In this document: piece after piece, positions 8,388 to 17,709 of the stretch
Numbering within the stretch: the stretch's first letter is position 1
Layout: each line of letters starts with the position of its first letter
DNA from: Micromonospora terminaliae
Lineage (GTDB): Bacteria > Actinomycetota > Actinomycetes > Mycobacteriales > Micromonosporaceae
Reading direction: 5' to 3'
Length of the DNA stretch: 64,000 nt
NCBI RefSeq assembly: GCF_009671205.1
Contig: NZ_CP045309.1
Location: 2,728,001 to 2,792,000 of the forward strand
The notes under the pieces: model-generated
What the model saw: only the letters and a program-made list of their open reading frames with translations
Database searches by the model: none
Told to the model about the DNA's origin: nothing
Made by a program: the position numbers and the translations under genes

Positions 8388-8849
8388 ATGTCCGCCGCAT
8401 CGAAACCGCTGCGCCCCCTCGACGCCGAGGAGGAGGCGCTGGTCCGCTCGCTGGGCCGGATCATGCACGTGCTGCCCCGGGCGATCGACGCCGACATGGT
8501 GGGCGACCACCAGCTGCCGCTCACCGAGTACACCGCGCTCATGCACCTCTCGGAGGCGCCGGAGCGGCGGATGCGGATGAGCGACCTCGCCTCGGCGTGC
8601 CAGCTCTCCCTCAGCGGGATGACGCGCACCATCGCCCGGCTGGAGACGCAGGGTCTCGCCGAGCGGGTCAAGTGCGCCGAGGACGCGCGCGGATGGAACG
8701 CCGTCCTCACCGACGCCGGCCTCACCCGGCTCCAGGAGTCCTGGCCGAGCCACCTGGCCAGCGTGCGGCGCCGGTTCCTCGACCACTTCGAGGGCATCGA
8801 CCTGGTCCAGCTGGCCCGCGCGTTCCAGCGCGTCGGCACGGCCGACTGA
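8388..8849 (+). CDS. MarR-family transcriptional regulator
   Basis: The 153-residue protein is of MarR length with the winged-helix centre MRMSDLASACQLSLSGMTRTIARLETQGLAERV (helix-turn-helix and wing start, residues about 65-98) and the family's wing acidic pair in CAEDARGW. MarR proteins bind as dimers to short palindromes and release DNA when a phenolic or oxidised ligand binds. The start is fixed by GGATGGAGG upstream of the ATG. Given five shared palindromes, it probably controls itself, the divergent FMN reductase and the F420-type operon at 8919-10702. Confidence 0.9.
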   Translation: MSAASKPLRPLDAEEEALVRSLGRIMHVLPRAIDADMVGDHQLPLTEYTALMHLSEAPERRMRMSDLASACQLSLSGMTRTIARLETQGLAERVKCAEDARGWNAVLTDAGLTRLQESWPSHLASVRRRFLDHFEGIDLVQLARAFQRVGTAD

Positions 8850-8854
8850 GCCGG

Positions 8855-8888
8855 GCGCGGCCGGAACGACGCGCCGGTCCGGCCGCGC
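8855..8888. terminator. Hairpin terminator between MarR and LLM oxidoreductase genes
   Basis: An 11-bp stem (8855-8865 with 8878-8888) with a 12-base loop lies between the two convergent genes. Confidence 0.55.
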
Positions 8889-8918
8889 GGGCGGGCGGCC
8901 GGCCGGACCGGGAGCGGG

Positions 8919-9989
8919 TCAGCTCAGCAGTTCCCGGACGCGCGGGATGACCTGCGTGCCGTACAGCTCGATGGCCGACATGAGGGCCCCGTGCGACAGG
9001 CCGCCCATCCCGTACTTCATCTCGAAGCGGTTCGCGCCGAGCAGCGGGAGGTTCGCGGCGATCTTCCGGGCGACGGTCTCGGGCGACCCGACGTAGAGCG
9101 CGCCGTGCGGCCCGACCTCCCGCAGGAAGGACTCCCGCGTGGGTACGGCGAAGCCGCGGGTGCGGGCCACCCGGCGGATGACCTCCTGGTATCGGGGGAA
9201 GAACTCCGCACGGGCCTGCTCGTCGGTGGCGGCGACGTGGCCGGGCGAGTGCACGCCGATGGGCAGGGGATCCCGGCCGAGCTGCGTGCGCGCCTGGTGG
9301 AACAGGCGGGAGAACGGGGCGAAGCGGGCCGGTGACCCGCCGATGATCGCGAGCATCAGGGCGTAGTCGTACCGGGCGGCGCGGATCACCGACTGCGGGT
9401 TGCCGCCGACGCCGATCCAGGCGGGGAACGGCCCCGACTCGGTGTGCGGCACGACGTCCTGCTCGTGCAGCGGCGCCCGCATCGTGCCCTTCCAGGTCAC
9501 CGGCCCGCCCTTGCGCAGCTCGGCGAAGAGCTGGGCCTTCTCCTCGAAGAGCTGCTCGTAGTCGGCCAGGTCGTAGCCGAACAGCGGGAAGGAGTCGACG
9601 CTGGACCCCCGGCCGAGGATCACCTCGGCCCGGCCGCCGGAGACCGCGTCCAGGGTGGAGTAGCGCTGGAAGACGCGTACCGGGTCGTCGGAGCTGAGGA
9701 CCGTGACGGCCGACCCGAGGCGGATCCGGCTGGTGCGGGCGGCGATCGCCCCCAGCACGACGTCGGCGGCGGAGAGCGGGAAGTCGTCGGTGTGGTGCTC
9801 ACCGATGCCGAAGAAGTCCACGCCGACCTGCTCCGCGAGGACGCCCTGCTCGACGATGTCGCGGATCGTGCGGGCGTGCGAGACCGGACGGTCGTCGGCG
9901 TCGTGGGTGACGTCGCCGAAGGTGTCCAGGCCGAGCACGAGGGGGAAGGCGGCCGGGCGTACCGGGTCCGCCGACGGTGCTGACGTCAT
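8919..9989 (-). CDS. LLM-class flavin-dependent oxidoreductase
   Basis: The 356-residue protein is a luciferase-like TIM barrel: LVLGLDTFGDV, VDFFGIGEHHTDDFPLSAADVVLGAIAARTSR (partly; GEHH is the flavin-side motif) and SSDDPVRVFQRYSTLDAVSGGRAEVILGRGS, all typical of group 1 LLM flavoproteins. Cofactor may be FMNH2 or F420. Its ATG overlaps the stop of the upstream F420-type reductase gene (ATGA), so the two are translationally coupled and likely a reductase/oxidoreductase pair. Expression is probably governed by the operators at 10721-10762. The substrate is unknown. Confidence 0.88.
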   Translation of the reverse strand: MTSAPSADPVRPAAFPLVLGLDTFGDVTHDADDRPVSHARTIRDIVEQGVLAEQVGVDFFGIGEHHTDDFPLSAADVVLGAIAARTSRIRLGSAVTVLSSDDPVRVFQRYSTLDAVSGGRAEVILGRGSSVDSFPLFGYDLADYEQLFEEKAQLFAELRKGGPVTWKGTMRAPLHEQDVVPHTESGPFPAWIGVGGNPQSVIRAARYDYALMLAIIGGSPARFAPFSRLFHQARTQLGRDPLPIGVHSPGHVAATDEQARAEFFPRYQEVIRRVARTRGFAVPTRESFLREVGPHGALYVGSPETVARKIAANLPLLGANRFEMKYGMGGLSHGALMSAIELYGTQVIPRVRELLS

Positions 9990-10702
9990 GATGAGCCTCT
10001 GTCCGTGTGGTGGGTGCGGGCCAGCGCCCGCGTGAACTCGGTCCGGCCCAGCGGCACGCCGAAGACCGGGCCGCCGGGTTGCAGGAGGCGGCCGGCCCGC
10101 AGGCTGTCCAGCCGCACCGCGTCGTAGCCGACGCGCTCGATCAGGTCCGCCACGGTGCCCACCGCGGCCGGGTCGTCGCCGGCGACGCCCAGCGCGCGGC
10201 GGTCCGGCGCGCCGGCCGGGCGGCGGTCGTCCTCCAGGTCGTGGTAGCCGATGTGGTTCAACGTCTTCACGACCGTCGACCGGGCGAGCCGGCGCTGGAC
10301 CATCTCGCTGCTGCCGTGGCGGGGGTCGTCGAACAGCTCCTGGACGCCGTCCACGGGCGGCCAGTAGTTCATGGTGTCCACCACGAGCTTGCCGGCGAGC
10401 AGGGCGGGATCGAGGTCCGGGAACCGGTGCAGCGGTATCGCCAGCACGACGATCCCGGCGTCCGCGACGGCGTCGGGCGCCCAGCGCGCCTGCGCACCGG
10501 GGGCCAGCACCTCGGTGATGAGGGCGATGTTCGCCGGGTCGCCGGAGGCCGCGATGCTCACCGGATACCCGGCGGCCAGCGCTACCCGGGCGATCACCGG
10601 CCCGGTGTGCCCGGCGCCCAGCACGGCCGTCCGCGGCCGGGGCGACAGGGTCCTCGTCGCGGCCGGGGCGTCGGCGCCTGCGGTGCCGTCGTCGTCACCC
10701 AT
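9986..10702 (-). CDS. NADPH-dependent F420 reductase-like / NAD(P)-binding oxidoreductase
   Basis: The 238-residue protein begins its fold with TAVLGAGHTGPVIARVALAAG, a GxGHxG dinucleotide-binding loop of the F420H2:NADP oxidoreductase (Npdg/NAD_binding_2) family, followed by VVLAIPLHRFPDL and DTMNYWPP, which match that family. It may reduce F420 or act as a stand-alone NADP-dependent dehydrogenase. The ATG at 10702 is used; a GTG three codons upstream (10711) has an equally good ribosome site, and a start at 10759 is rejected because it would cover both operators. It is the first gene of a two-gene operon with the LLM oxidoreductase. Confidence 0.8.
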   Translation of the reverse strand: MGDDDGTAGADAPAATRTLSPRPRTAVLGAGHTGPVIARVALAAGYPVSIAASGDPANIALITEVLAPGAQARWAPDAVADAGIVVLAIPLHRFPDLDPALLAGKLVVDTMNYWPPVDGVQELFDDPRHGSSEMVQRRLARSTVVKTLNHIGYHDLEDDRRPAGAPDRRALGVAGDDPAAVGTVADLIERVGYDAVRLDSLRAGRLLQPGGPVFGVPLGRTEFTRALARTHHTDRGSS

Positions 10703-10720
10703 TCCTGCCACCCCATTTCC

Positions 10721-10762
10721 TTGACCGGTCAAGCATATCCCGCCTGCTTGACTGATCAAGGA
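10721..10762. promoter_or_regulatory. Two MarR-type operators upstream of the F420-reductase/LLM operon
   Basis: TTGACCGGTCAAGCA (10721-10735) and TGCTTGACTGATCAAGGA (10745-10762) repeat the TGCTTGAC half-site of the three operators at 8273-8374. They lie 19-60 bases upstream of the start codon at 10702, where a repressor would block RNA polymerase. Confidence 0.7.
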
Positions 10763-10976
10763 TTGCGCCGGTCACACTCTCGGGATGTGATGGGGTGGAG
10801 CCGCGAGGGCCCGGGCGGGGCCGCCAAAAAGTTTTGTGAGTTTCCTACAACCGGCGCCGCTCAGGGTTCGGCGGTTACGACATGGCGCGGGTCGCCGGCA
10901 GCGGGAAAGGTGATCACTGCCGGGGGCTCTCGCCTCGCGGCGCGTACATCGTGGGTCCAACGGAGGGGTCGGTCGG

Positions 10977-13900
10977 GTGTTCAGCCGTATCGCCATCGTC
11001 AACCGTGGGGAGGCCGCGATGCGGCTCATCCACGCCGTCCGGGAGCTGGCCGCGGAGACCGGGACCCGGATCGAGACCGTCGCCCTGCACACCGACGTCG
11101 ACCGCGACGCCACCTTCGTGCGGGAGGCCGACGTCGCCTACGATCTCGGTCCCGCGTCCGCCCGCCCGTACCTGAACCTGGCGGTGCTCGAGCGCGCGCT
11201 GGTGGAGACCCGGGCCGACGCGGCCTGGGTCGGCTGGGGCTTCGTGGCCGAGGACCCGGCGTTCGCCGAGCTGTGCGAGAAGATCGCGGTCACCTTCGTC
11301 GGGCCGAGCCCCGACGCCATGCGCCAGCTCGGTGACAAGATCGGCGCGAAGCTGATCGCCGAGGAGGTCGGCGTGCCGGTCGCGCCGTGGAGCCGCGGCG
11401 CCGTCGAGACCCTGGAGGCCGCCCGGACGGCGGCGGCCCGGATCGGCTACCCGCTGATGTTGAAGGCCACGGCCGGCGGCGGCGGGCGCGGCATCCGCGT
11501 GATCACGAACGAGGCCGAGCTGGACGACGCGTACGAGCGCACCAGCCAGGAGGCCGCGCGGGCGTTCGGCAGCGGCATCGTGTTCCTGGAGCGCCTGGTC
11601 ACCGGCGCCCGGCATGTCGAGGTCCAGGTGATCGCCGACGGCCAGGGCACGGCGTGGGCCCTCGGGGTCCGGGACTGCTCGGTGCAGCGGCGCAACCAGA
11701 AGGTGATCGAGGAGTCGGCCTCGCCGGTGCTGAGCCCGGAGCAGGCCGCCGAGCTCAAGGCGTCGGCCGAGCGGCTGGCCGTCGCGGTCGGCTACCGCGG
11801 CGCCGCGACCGTCGAGTTCCTCTACCACCCCGGCGACCGGCTGTTCGCGTTCCTCGAGGTCAACACGCGCCTGCAGGTGGAGCACCCGATCACCGAGTCG
11901 ACCACCGGGTTCGACCTGGTGAAGGCGCAGCTGCACGTGGCCTCGGGTGGCCGCCTCGTCGGCGAGCCGCCGGTGGAGCGGGGGCACGCCATCGAGGCCC
12001 GGCTGAACGCCGAGGACCCGGACCGCGACTTCGCGCCCTCCCCCGGTCGCATCGCCCGGCTGGACCTGCCCGCCGGGCCGGGCATCCGGGTGGACACCGG
12101 CGTCAGCGAGGGCGACACCATCCCCGCCGACTTCGACTCGATGATCGCGAAGATCATCGCCTACGGCCGCGACCGCGACGAGGCCCTCGGCCGGCTGCGC
12201 CGGGCCATGGCCAACACCACGGTGATCATCGAGGGCGGCGCCACGAACAAGAGCTTCGTGCTCGACCTGCTCGACCAGCCCGAGGTGATCGACGCCAGCG
12301 CCGACACCGGCTGGATCGACCGGGTCCGCGGCGAGGGCCGCCTCGTCGCGCACCGGCACTCCGCCGTCGCGCTGGCGGCCGCGGCCATCGAGGCGTACGA
12401 GGAGGAGGAGCGCGTCGAGCGGCAGCGGCTGCTGTCGACGGCGTTCGGCGGGCGCCCGCAGGTGCAGCACTCCAGCGGCGGGCCGCTGGACCTCAAGCTG
12501 CGGGGCGTCGGCTACCGGATGCGCGTGGCGCGGATCGGCGCCGACCGGTTCCGGGTCGGCATCGAGACGGCCGGTGGTGTCCGCACCGCCGACGTCGAGC
12601 TGGACCGCTTCGACCGGCACACCGGGCAGATCGTCGTCAACGGCGTCCGGTACCGCCTGCTCACCGACACGTACGGGCCGATCCACCTGGTCGAGGTGGA
12701 CGGCGTGACCCACCGGGTCAGCCGGGACGAGGGCGGCGTGCTCCGCTCCCCCATGCCCGCCCTGGTCGTCGCCACGCCGCTCGCGGTCGGCGCCGAGGTC
12801 GAGGCGGGCGCGCCGGTGCTGGTGCTGGAGGCCATGAAGATGGAGACGGTGCTGCGGGCGCCGTTCCGGGCGCGGCTGAAGGAGTGTGCCGTCTCCGTGG
12901 GCAGCCAGGTGGAGGCCGGCGCCCCGCTGCTGCGGCTCGAGCCGGTCGCCGACGAGGGCGCCGAGGCAGCCGACGGCCCGCCCGCGGCCGCCGTCGAGCT
13001 GGACCTGCCCGCCGAGCCCGGCGAGGTCCCGGCGCGCACGCGGGTCCGGCGCGGCCAGGAGGACCTGCGCGGCCTGCTGCTGGGCTTCGACGTCGACCCG
13101 CACGACGACAGCCGGGTGCTCGACGACTACCTCGCCGCCCGCCGGGCGGCCACCGAGGAGGGGCACCGGCCGCTGGCCGAGGAGCTCGACCTCCTGAACG
13201 TCTTCGCCGATCTCGCCGAGCTGAGCCGCAACCGGCCGACGGGCGAGGACGGCGACGGCCACGTCCCGAGCGCCCGCGAGTACTTCCACACCTACCTGCA
13301 GAGCCTCGACATCGAGCGGGCCGGACTGCCGGCCGCGTTCCAGGCCAAGCTCGCCAAGGCGCTCGGCCACTACGGTGTCACCGACCTGGAGCGCTCCCCC
13401 GCGCTCGAAGCGGCCGTGTTCCGCATCTTCCTGGCCCAGCAGCGGGCCTCCGCCGACGCCGCGGTCGTCGCGACGCTGCTGCGCTCCTGGCTGCGGGAGC
13501 CGCCGCCGGACGAGACCCTGCGCGAGCCCGTGGGCCTCGGCCTGGAGCGGCTGGTCGCCGCGACCCAGGTCCGCTTCCCGGTGGTCGCCGACCTGGCCCG
13601 CGGCGTGGTGTTCGCGTGGTTCGCCCAGCCGCTGCTGCGCCGCAACCGCGCACGCGTCTACGCCGAGGTCCGCGGCCACCTGCGTCACCTCGACGCGCAC
13701 CCGGACGCACCGGACCGCGCCGAGCGCGTCGCGGCGATGGTGCGCAGCACCGAACCCCTCGTCCGGCTGCTCGGCCAGCGGCTGGTGCGCGACCACCTCG
13801 ACAACGCCGTGATGCTGGAGGTGCTGACCCGGCGGTACTACGGGAACAAGGGCCTCACCGGCGTCCACACCCGCGAGGTCGCGGGCTGCACGTTCGTGGT

Positions 13901-16436
13901 CGCCGAACGCGCGGAGTCGAGCGTGGTCTCCGCCGCGGTGCGCTTCGACGCGCTCGGCGGCGCGCTGGACGGGCTCGCCGAGCTGGCCGGCGGCGCGGAC
14001 GCCATCGACGCCGACATCTACCTCGCCTGGGAGGACCAGCCCGAGGACTTCGACGCGATGGCCGCCGCGCTGCACGAGGTCGTCCGGGCGCACCCGCTGC
14101 CTCCGCAGGTCCGCCGCGTCACCACCACGGTGGCGGGCCGGGCCGGCGCGGTGATGCACCACCACTTCACCTTCCGCCCGTCCGGTGCCGGCATGGCCGA
14201 GGAACGGCTGATCCGCGGCCTGCATCCGTACATCGCCCAGCGGATGCAGCTGGAGCGGCTGCACAAGTTCGACCTGACCCGGCTCCCGTCGGCGGACGAG
14301 GAGGTCTACCTCTTCCAGTGCGTGGCCCGGGAGAACCCGTCAGACCAGCGCCTGGTGGCGTTCGCGCAGGTGCGCGACCTCACCGAGCTGCGCGAGCACG
14401 ACGGGCGGCTGGTCGCGCTGCCGACGACCGAGGACACCGTGGCGGCCTGCCTCGACTCGATCCGCCGGGCGCAGTCGCGGCGGCCGGCGAAGACGCGGTT
14501 CCAGACCAACCGGATCGTGATCTACGTCTGGCCGCCGAGCGAGCTGACCCGCGAGGAGATGGAGATGATCGCCGGGCGGGTGCGCCCGACGACCGCGGGC
14601 GCCGGGCTGGAGGAGATCCTCTTCATCGCGCGCCAGCGCGACCGGCGGACCGGCGAGCTGACCAAGATCGCTGTACGGATCTCGTTCACCGCCACCGGAG
14701 TCGCCGAGCTGAGCGTCGGCGAGCCGCCGGTCGAGCCGATCGAACCGCTGGACGACTACCGGCTGAAGGTGCTGCGCGCGAGCAGCCGCAACACGGTCTA
14801 CCCGTACGAGCTGACCGGGCTGCTCGGCGACTTCGTCGAGCACGACCTCGACGACAAGCACGCGCTGGTGCCCGTCGACCGGCCCCGGGGACGCAACACC
14901 GCGGCGATCGTCGCGGGCGTGGTCACCACGCCGACCCCGCGGCACCCGCAGGGAGTCACCCGGGTCGTGCTCCTCGGCGACCCCACGAAGTCGCTCGGCG
15001 CGCTGTCGGAGCCGGAGTGCCGCCGCGTGATCGGCGCGCTGGACCTGGCCGAGCGGATGCGGGTGCCGCTGGAGTGGTACGCGCTGTCCGCCGGCGCCCG
15101 GATCTCCATGACGTCCGGCACCGAGAACATGGACTGGGTGGCGGCCGCGCTCAAGCGGATCGTGGAGTTCACCCAGGACGGCGGTGAGATCAACATCGTG
15201 GTGGCGGGCATCAACGTCGGGGCGCAGCCCTACTGGAACGCCGAGGCGACGATGCTCATGCACACGCGGGGCGTCCTGGTCATGACGCCGGAGTCGGCGA
15301 TGGTGCTCACCGGCAAGCAGTCGCTCGACTTCTCCGGCGGCGTGTCGGCCGAGGACAACTTCGGCATCGGCGGCTACGACCGGGTCATGGGGCCGAACGG
15401 GCAGGCGCAGTACTGGGCGCCGAACCTCCCGGCCGCCCGGGACGTGCTGATGGCGCACTACGAGCACACGTACGTGGCGCCCGGCGAGTCGGCGCCGCGA
15501 CGGGCCACGACGACCGACCCGGCCGACCGGGACATCTCGTCGTTCCCGCACACCGTGGCCGGCAGCGACTTCACCACCGTCGGCGAGATCTTCTCCGCCA
15601 CCGCCAACCCGGACCGGAAGAAGCCGTTCGACATCCGTACCGTCATGCGGGCGCTGGCCGACCAGGACCACCCGGTGCTGGAGCGCTGGGCGGGCATGGC
15701 CGACGCGGAGACCGCGGTGGTGCAGGACGTGCACCTCGGCGGCATCCCGGTGTGCCTGCTCGGCATCGAGTCCCGGTCGGTGCCGCGCCGCGGCTTCCCG
15801 CCCACCGACGGCCCGGACACCTACACGGCGGGCACGCTGTTCCCGCGCTCGTCGAAGAAGGCCGCGCGGGCGATCAACGCGGCCAGCGGCAACCGGCCGC
15901 TGGTGGTGCTGGCCAACCTGTCGGGCTTCGACGGCTCGCCCGAGTCGATGCGCAAGCTGCAACTGGAGTACGGCGCCGAGATCGGCCGGGCCATCGTGAA
16001 CTTCCGCGGGCCCATCGTGTTCTGCGTGATCTCGCGCTACCACGGCGGCGCGTTCGTGGTGTTCTCCAAGGCGCTGAACCCCGACATGACCGTGCTGGCG
16101 CTGGAGGGTTCCTTCGCGTCGGTGCTGGGCGGCGCCCCGGCCGCCGCGGTGGTCTTCTCCGGTGACGTCAACGCCCGCACGGCGGCCGACCCGCGGGTAC
16201 GCGACCTGGAGGCCCGCGTGGCGGCCGCCTCCGGCGCCGACCGGGCCGCGCTGACCGCCGAACTGGACGAGCTGCGCTCGTCGGTGCGCGCGGAGAAGCT
16301 GGGCGAGGTGGCCACGGAGTTCGACCGCGTGCACTCCATCCAGCGGGCCGTCGAGGTGGGCTCCGTCGACGCGGTCATCCGCGCGGCGGAACTCCGCCCG
16401 CGCGTCATCGAGGCGATCGAGTCCCACCTGCGGTGA
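10977..16436 (+). CDS. Single-chain biotin-dependent acyl-CoA carboxylase with eukaryotic-type architecture
   Basis: The 1819-residue protein holds all carboxylase activities in one chain. Biotin carboxylase comes first (residues 1-450, ATP-grasp KATAGGGGRGIRV near 163 and EVNTRLQVEHPITE near 300). The biotin carrier domain has VLEAMKMET with biotin on Lys621. Residues about 700-1290 resemble the central (AC) region of eukaryotic ACC, including HKFDLTRLP and YRLKVLRASSRNTVYPYEL. The carboxyltransferase halves follow (NIVVAGINVGAQPYWNAEAT near 1400; GGIPVCLLGIESRSVPRRGF near 1590 and LEGSFASVLGGAPAAAVVF near 1715). It makes malonyl-CoA or a longer carboxyacyl-CoA; the substrate is unknown. GTG is supported by GGAGGGG nine bases upstream. 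Most actinomycete ACCs are split A/B subunits, so this form is unusual. Confidence 0.92.
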   Translation: MFSRIAIVNRGEAAMRLIHAVRELAAETGTRIETVALHTDVDRDATFVREADVAYDLGPASARPYLNLAVLERALVETRADAAWVGWGFVAEDPAFAELCEKIAVTFVGPSPDAMRQLGDKIGAKLIAEEVGVPVAPWSRGAVETLEAARTAAARIGYPLMLKATAGGGGRGIRVITNEAELDDAYERTSQEAARAFGSGIVFLERLVTGARHVEVQVIADGQGTAWALGVRDCSVQRRNQKVIEESASPVLSPEQAAELKASAERLAVAVGYRGAATVEFLYHPGDRLFAFLEVNTRLQVEHPITESTTGFDLVKAQLHVASGGRLVGEPPVERGHAIEARLNAEDPDRDFAPSPGRIARLDLPAGPGIRVDTGVSEGDTIPADFDSMIAKIIAYGRDRDEALGRLRRAMANTTVIIEGGATNKSFVLDLLDQPEVIDASADTGWIDRVRGEGRLVAHRHSAVALAAAAIEAYEEEERVERQRLLSTAFGGRPQVQHSSGGPLDLKLRGVGYRMRVARIGADRFRVGIETAGGVRTADVELDRFDRHTGQIVVNGVRYRLLTDTYGPIHLVEVDGVTHRVSRDEGGVLRSPMPALVVATPLAVGAEVEAGAPVLVLEAMKMETVLRAPFRARLKECAVSVGSQVEAGAPLLRLEPVADEGAEAADGPPAAAVELDLPAEPGEVPARTRVRRGQEDLRGLLLGFDVDPHDDSRVLDDYLAARRAATEEGHRPLAEELDLLNVFADLAELSRNRPTGEDGDGHVPSAREYFHTYLQSLDIERAGLPAAFQAKLAKALGHYGVTDLERSPALEAAVFRIFLAQQRASADAAVVATLLRSWLREPPPDETLREPVGLGLERLVAATQVRFPVVADLARGVVFAWFAQPLLRRNRARVYAEVRGHLRHLDAHPDAPDRAERVAAMVRSTEPLVRLLGQRLVRDHLDNAVMLEVLTRRYYGNKGLTGVHTREVAGCTFVVAERAESSVVSAAVRFDALGGALDGLAELAGGADAIDADIYLAWEDQPEDFDAMAAALHEVVRAHPLPPQVRRVTTTVAGRAGAVMHHHFTFRPSGAGMAEERLIRGLHPYIAQRMQLERLHKFDLTRLPSADEEVYLFQCVARENPSDQRLVAFAQVRDLTELREHDGRLVALPTTEDTVAACLDSIRRAQSRRPAKTRFQTNRIVIYVWPPSELTREEMEMIAGRVRPTTAGAGLEEILFIARQRDRRTGELTKIAVRISFTATGVAELSVGEPPVEPIEPLDDYRLKVLRASSRNTVYPYELTGLLGDFVEHDLDDKHALVPVDRPRGRNTAAIVAGVVTTPTPRHPQGVTRVVLLGDPTKSLGALSEPECRRVIGALDLAERMRVPLEWYALSAGARISMTSGTENMDWVAAALKRIVEFTQDGGEINIVVAGINVGAQPYWNAEATMLMHTRGVLVMTPESAMVLTGKQSLDFSGGVSAEDNFGIGGYDRVMGPNGQAQYWAPNLPAARDVLMAHYEHTYVAPGESAPRRATTTDPADRDISSFPHTVAGSDFTTVGEIFSATANPDRKKPFDIRTVMRALADQDHPVLERWAGMADAETAVVQDVHLGGIPVCLLGIESRSVPRRGFPPTDGPDTYTAGTLFPRSSKKAARAINAASGNRPLVVLANLSGFDGSPESMRKLQLEYGAEIGRAIVNFRGPIVFCVISRYHGGAFVVFSKALNPDMTVLALEGSFASVLGGAPAAAVVFSGDVNARTAADPRVRDLEARVAAASGADRAALTAELDELRSSVRAEKLGEVATEFDRVHSIQRAVEVGSVDAVIRAAELRPRVIEAIESHLR

Positions 16437-16442
16437 CCGGCC

Positions 16443-16474
16443 GGCGCGGCCGGGACGCTCGTCCCGGCCGCGCC
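16443..16474 (+). terminator. Terminator of the carboxylase gene
   Basis: A perfect 14-bp GC stem (16443-16456 with 16461-16474) and a GCTC loop begin seven bases after the carboxylase stop. Confidence 0.75.
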
Positions 16475-16498
16475 GCGACCGATCCACCCGGCACATAG

Positions 16499-16532
16499 CG
16501 AAGGGCCCCGGAGCGAACTCCGGGGCCCTTCG
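16499..16532. terminator. Second hairpin, terminator of the sugar ABC operon
   Basis: A perfect 15-bp stem (16499-16513 with 16518-16532) with a CGAA tetraloop ends 13 bases before the stop of the binding-protein gene on the other strand. It can act in both directions. Confidence 0.8.
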
Positions 16533-16545
16533 TGGTGCGCGGGGA

Positions 16546-17655
16546 TTACTTGGTGAGCGGGGACAGCTTCGGGTCGTTGGCGTACGCCTCGGCCGCGTTG
16601 GCCTTGGTGACGGCCACCGGCGGGAGCAGGTAGGTGTCCACGACCTTGACGCCGTTGTTGTACGACTTGGTGTCGTTCACCTCGGGGGTGTCACCGGCCT
16701 GCAGGGACTTCACCATGGCGATGGTCTGCTTGACCAGGTTGCGGGTGTCCTTGTTGATCGTCATGTACTGCTCGCCAGCCATGATCGACTTGACCGACTC
16801 GACCTCGGAGTCCTGACCGGTGACGACCGGGACCTTCTTGCCGGCGCCCTTGATCGAGGTGATGATCGCGCGGGCCAGGGTGTCGTTCGGGGAGAGGACG
16901 CCGTCCAGCTCCTTGTTGCCGTAGGTCGAAGTCAGCAGCTGGTCCATGCGGGCCTGCGCACCCTCGGCCTTCCAGCCCTGGATGGCGGTCTGCTTCACGT
17001 CGGTCTGCTTCGAGGCGACGACGACGTTGCCCTTGTCGATCTCCGGCTTGAGCACGCTCATGGCGCCGTTGAAGAAGACACCGGCGTTGTTGTCGTCCGG
17101 CGAGCCGGAGAACAGCTCGATGTTGTACGGGCCGTTCGGCTTCTTGGCCTTCATGCCGTCCAGCAGGGCCTGGCCCTGGAGCTGGCCGACCTTGAAGTTG
17201 TCGAACGCGACGTAGTAGTCGAGGTCCGGCGTGTTGGTGATCAGGCGGTCGTACGCGATGACCTTCGCGCCGGCGGCGTGCGCCGCGGCGACCTGGGTCG
17301 ACAGCTGCGCGGCGTCGGTCGCGCCGATGACGATGACCTTGGCGCCCTTGGTCACCATGGCGGTGATCTGGGCCTGCTGGTCGGCCACGGTGGTCGACGC
17401 GCCGGCGTACTGCACGTCGCTCTTGAAGCCGGCCTCCTTGAGGCCGTTGGTGAACAGGTCGCCGGCGAGGACCCAGTTCTCCGAGGTCTTGGACGGCAGG
17501 GCGACGCCGATCAGGGAGTCGGCCGCGAAGCCCTTGGTGTCGCCGCCCTTGGCGCCGCCGGTGTCGCCGTCGCGGCCGGAGCCGCAGGCGGTGGCGGTCA
17601 GGGCCAGCGCGGCGATGGCGCCGATGGCCATCGACTTGCCGATCAGTTTACGCAT
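16546..17655 (-). CDS. Sugar ABC transporter substrate-binding lipoprotein (XylF/ChvE-like)
   Basis: The 369-residue protein has a lipoprotein signal with lipobox LTATAC (Cys24), then a periplasmic-binding-protein type I fold: VALPSKTSENWVLAGDLF, VIVIGATDAAQLSTQVAAAHAAGAKVIAYDRL and DGVLSPNDTLARAIITSI, with VVTGQDSE. This matches the ChvE/XylF multi-sugar binding group that works with a double-ATPase importer. It is the last gene of the leftward operon, 54 bases after the permease. High expression is expected, since it ends at a strong hairpin. The sugar cannot be told from sequence; xylose, glucose, galactose or mannose are possible. Confidence 0.92.
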   Translation of the reverse strand: MRKLIGKSMAIGAIAALALTATACGSGRDGDTGGAKGGDTKGFAADSLIGVALPSKTSENWVLAGDLFTNGLKEAGFKSDVQYAGASTTVADQQAQITAMVTKGAKVIVIGATDAAQLSTQVAAAHAAGAKVIAYDRLITNTPDLDYYVAFDNFKVGQLQGQALLDGMKAKKPNGPYNIELFSGSPDDNNAGVFFNGAMSVLKPEIDKGNVVVASKQTDVKQTAIQGWKAEGAQARMDQLLTSTYGNKELDGVLSPNDTLARAIITSIKGAGKKVPVVTGQDSEVESVKSIMAGEQYMTINKDTRNLVKQTIAMVKSLQAGDTPEVNDTKSYNNGVKVVDTYLLPPVAVTKANAAEAYANDPKLSPLTK

Positions 17656-17709
17656 GGCTGGTGGTGCCCTTCTGGAGAGGTGATACGGGGTGTGAGGCGG
17701 GGTGGAACG

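Noticed and set aside
10914..14264. 1116-codon open frame on the minus strand opposite the carboxylase gene
   Set aside because: It mirrors the codon positions of a clearly real gene; its sequence is His/Arg/Gly-rich without any domain. Long antisense frames are normal in DNA this GC-rich.
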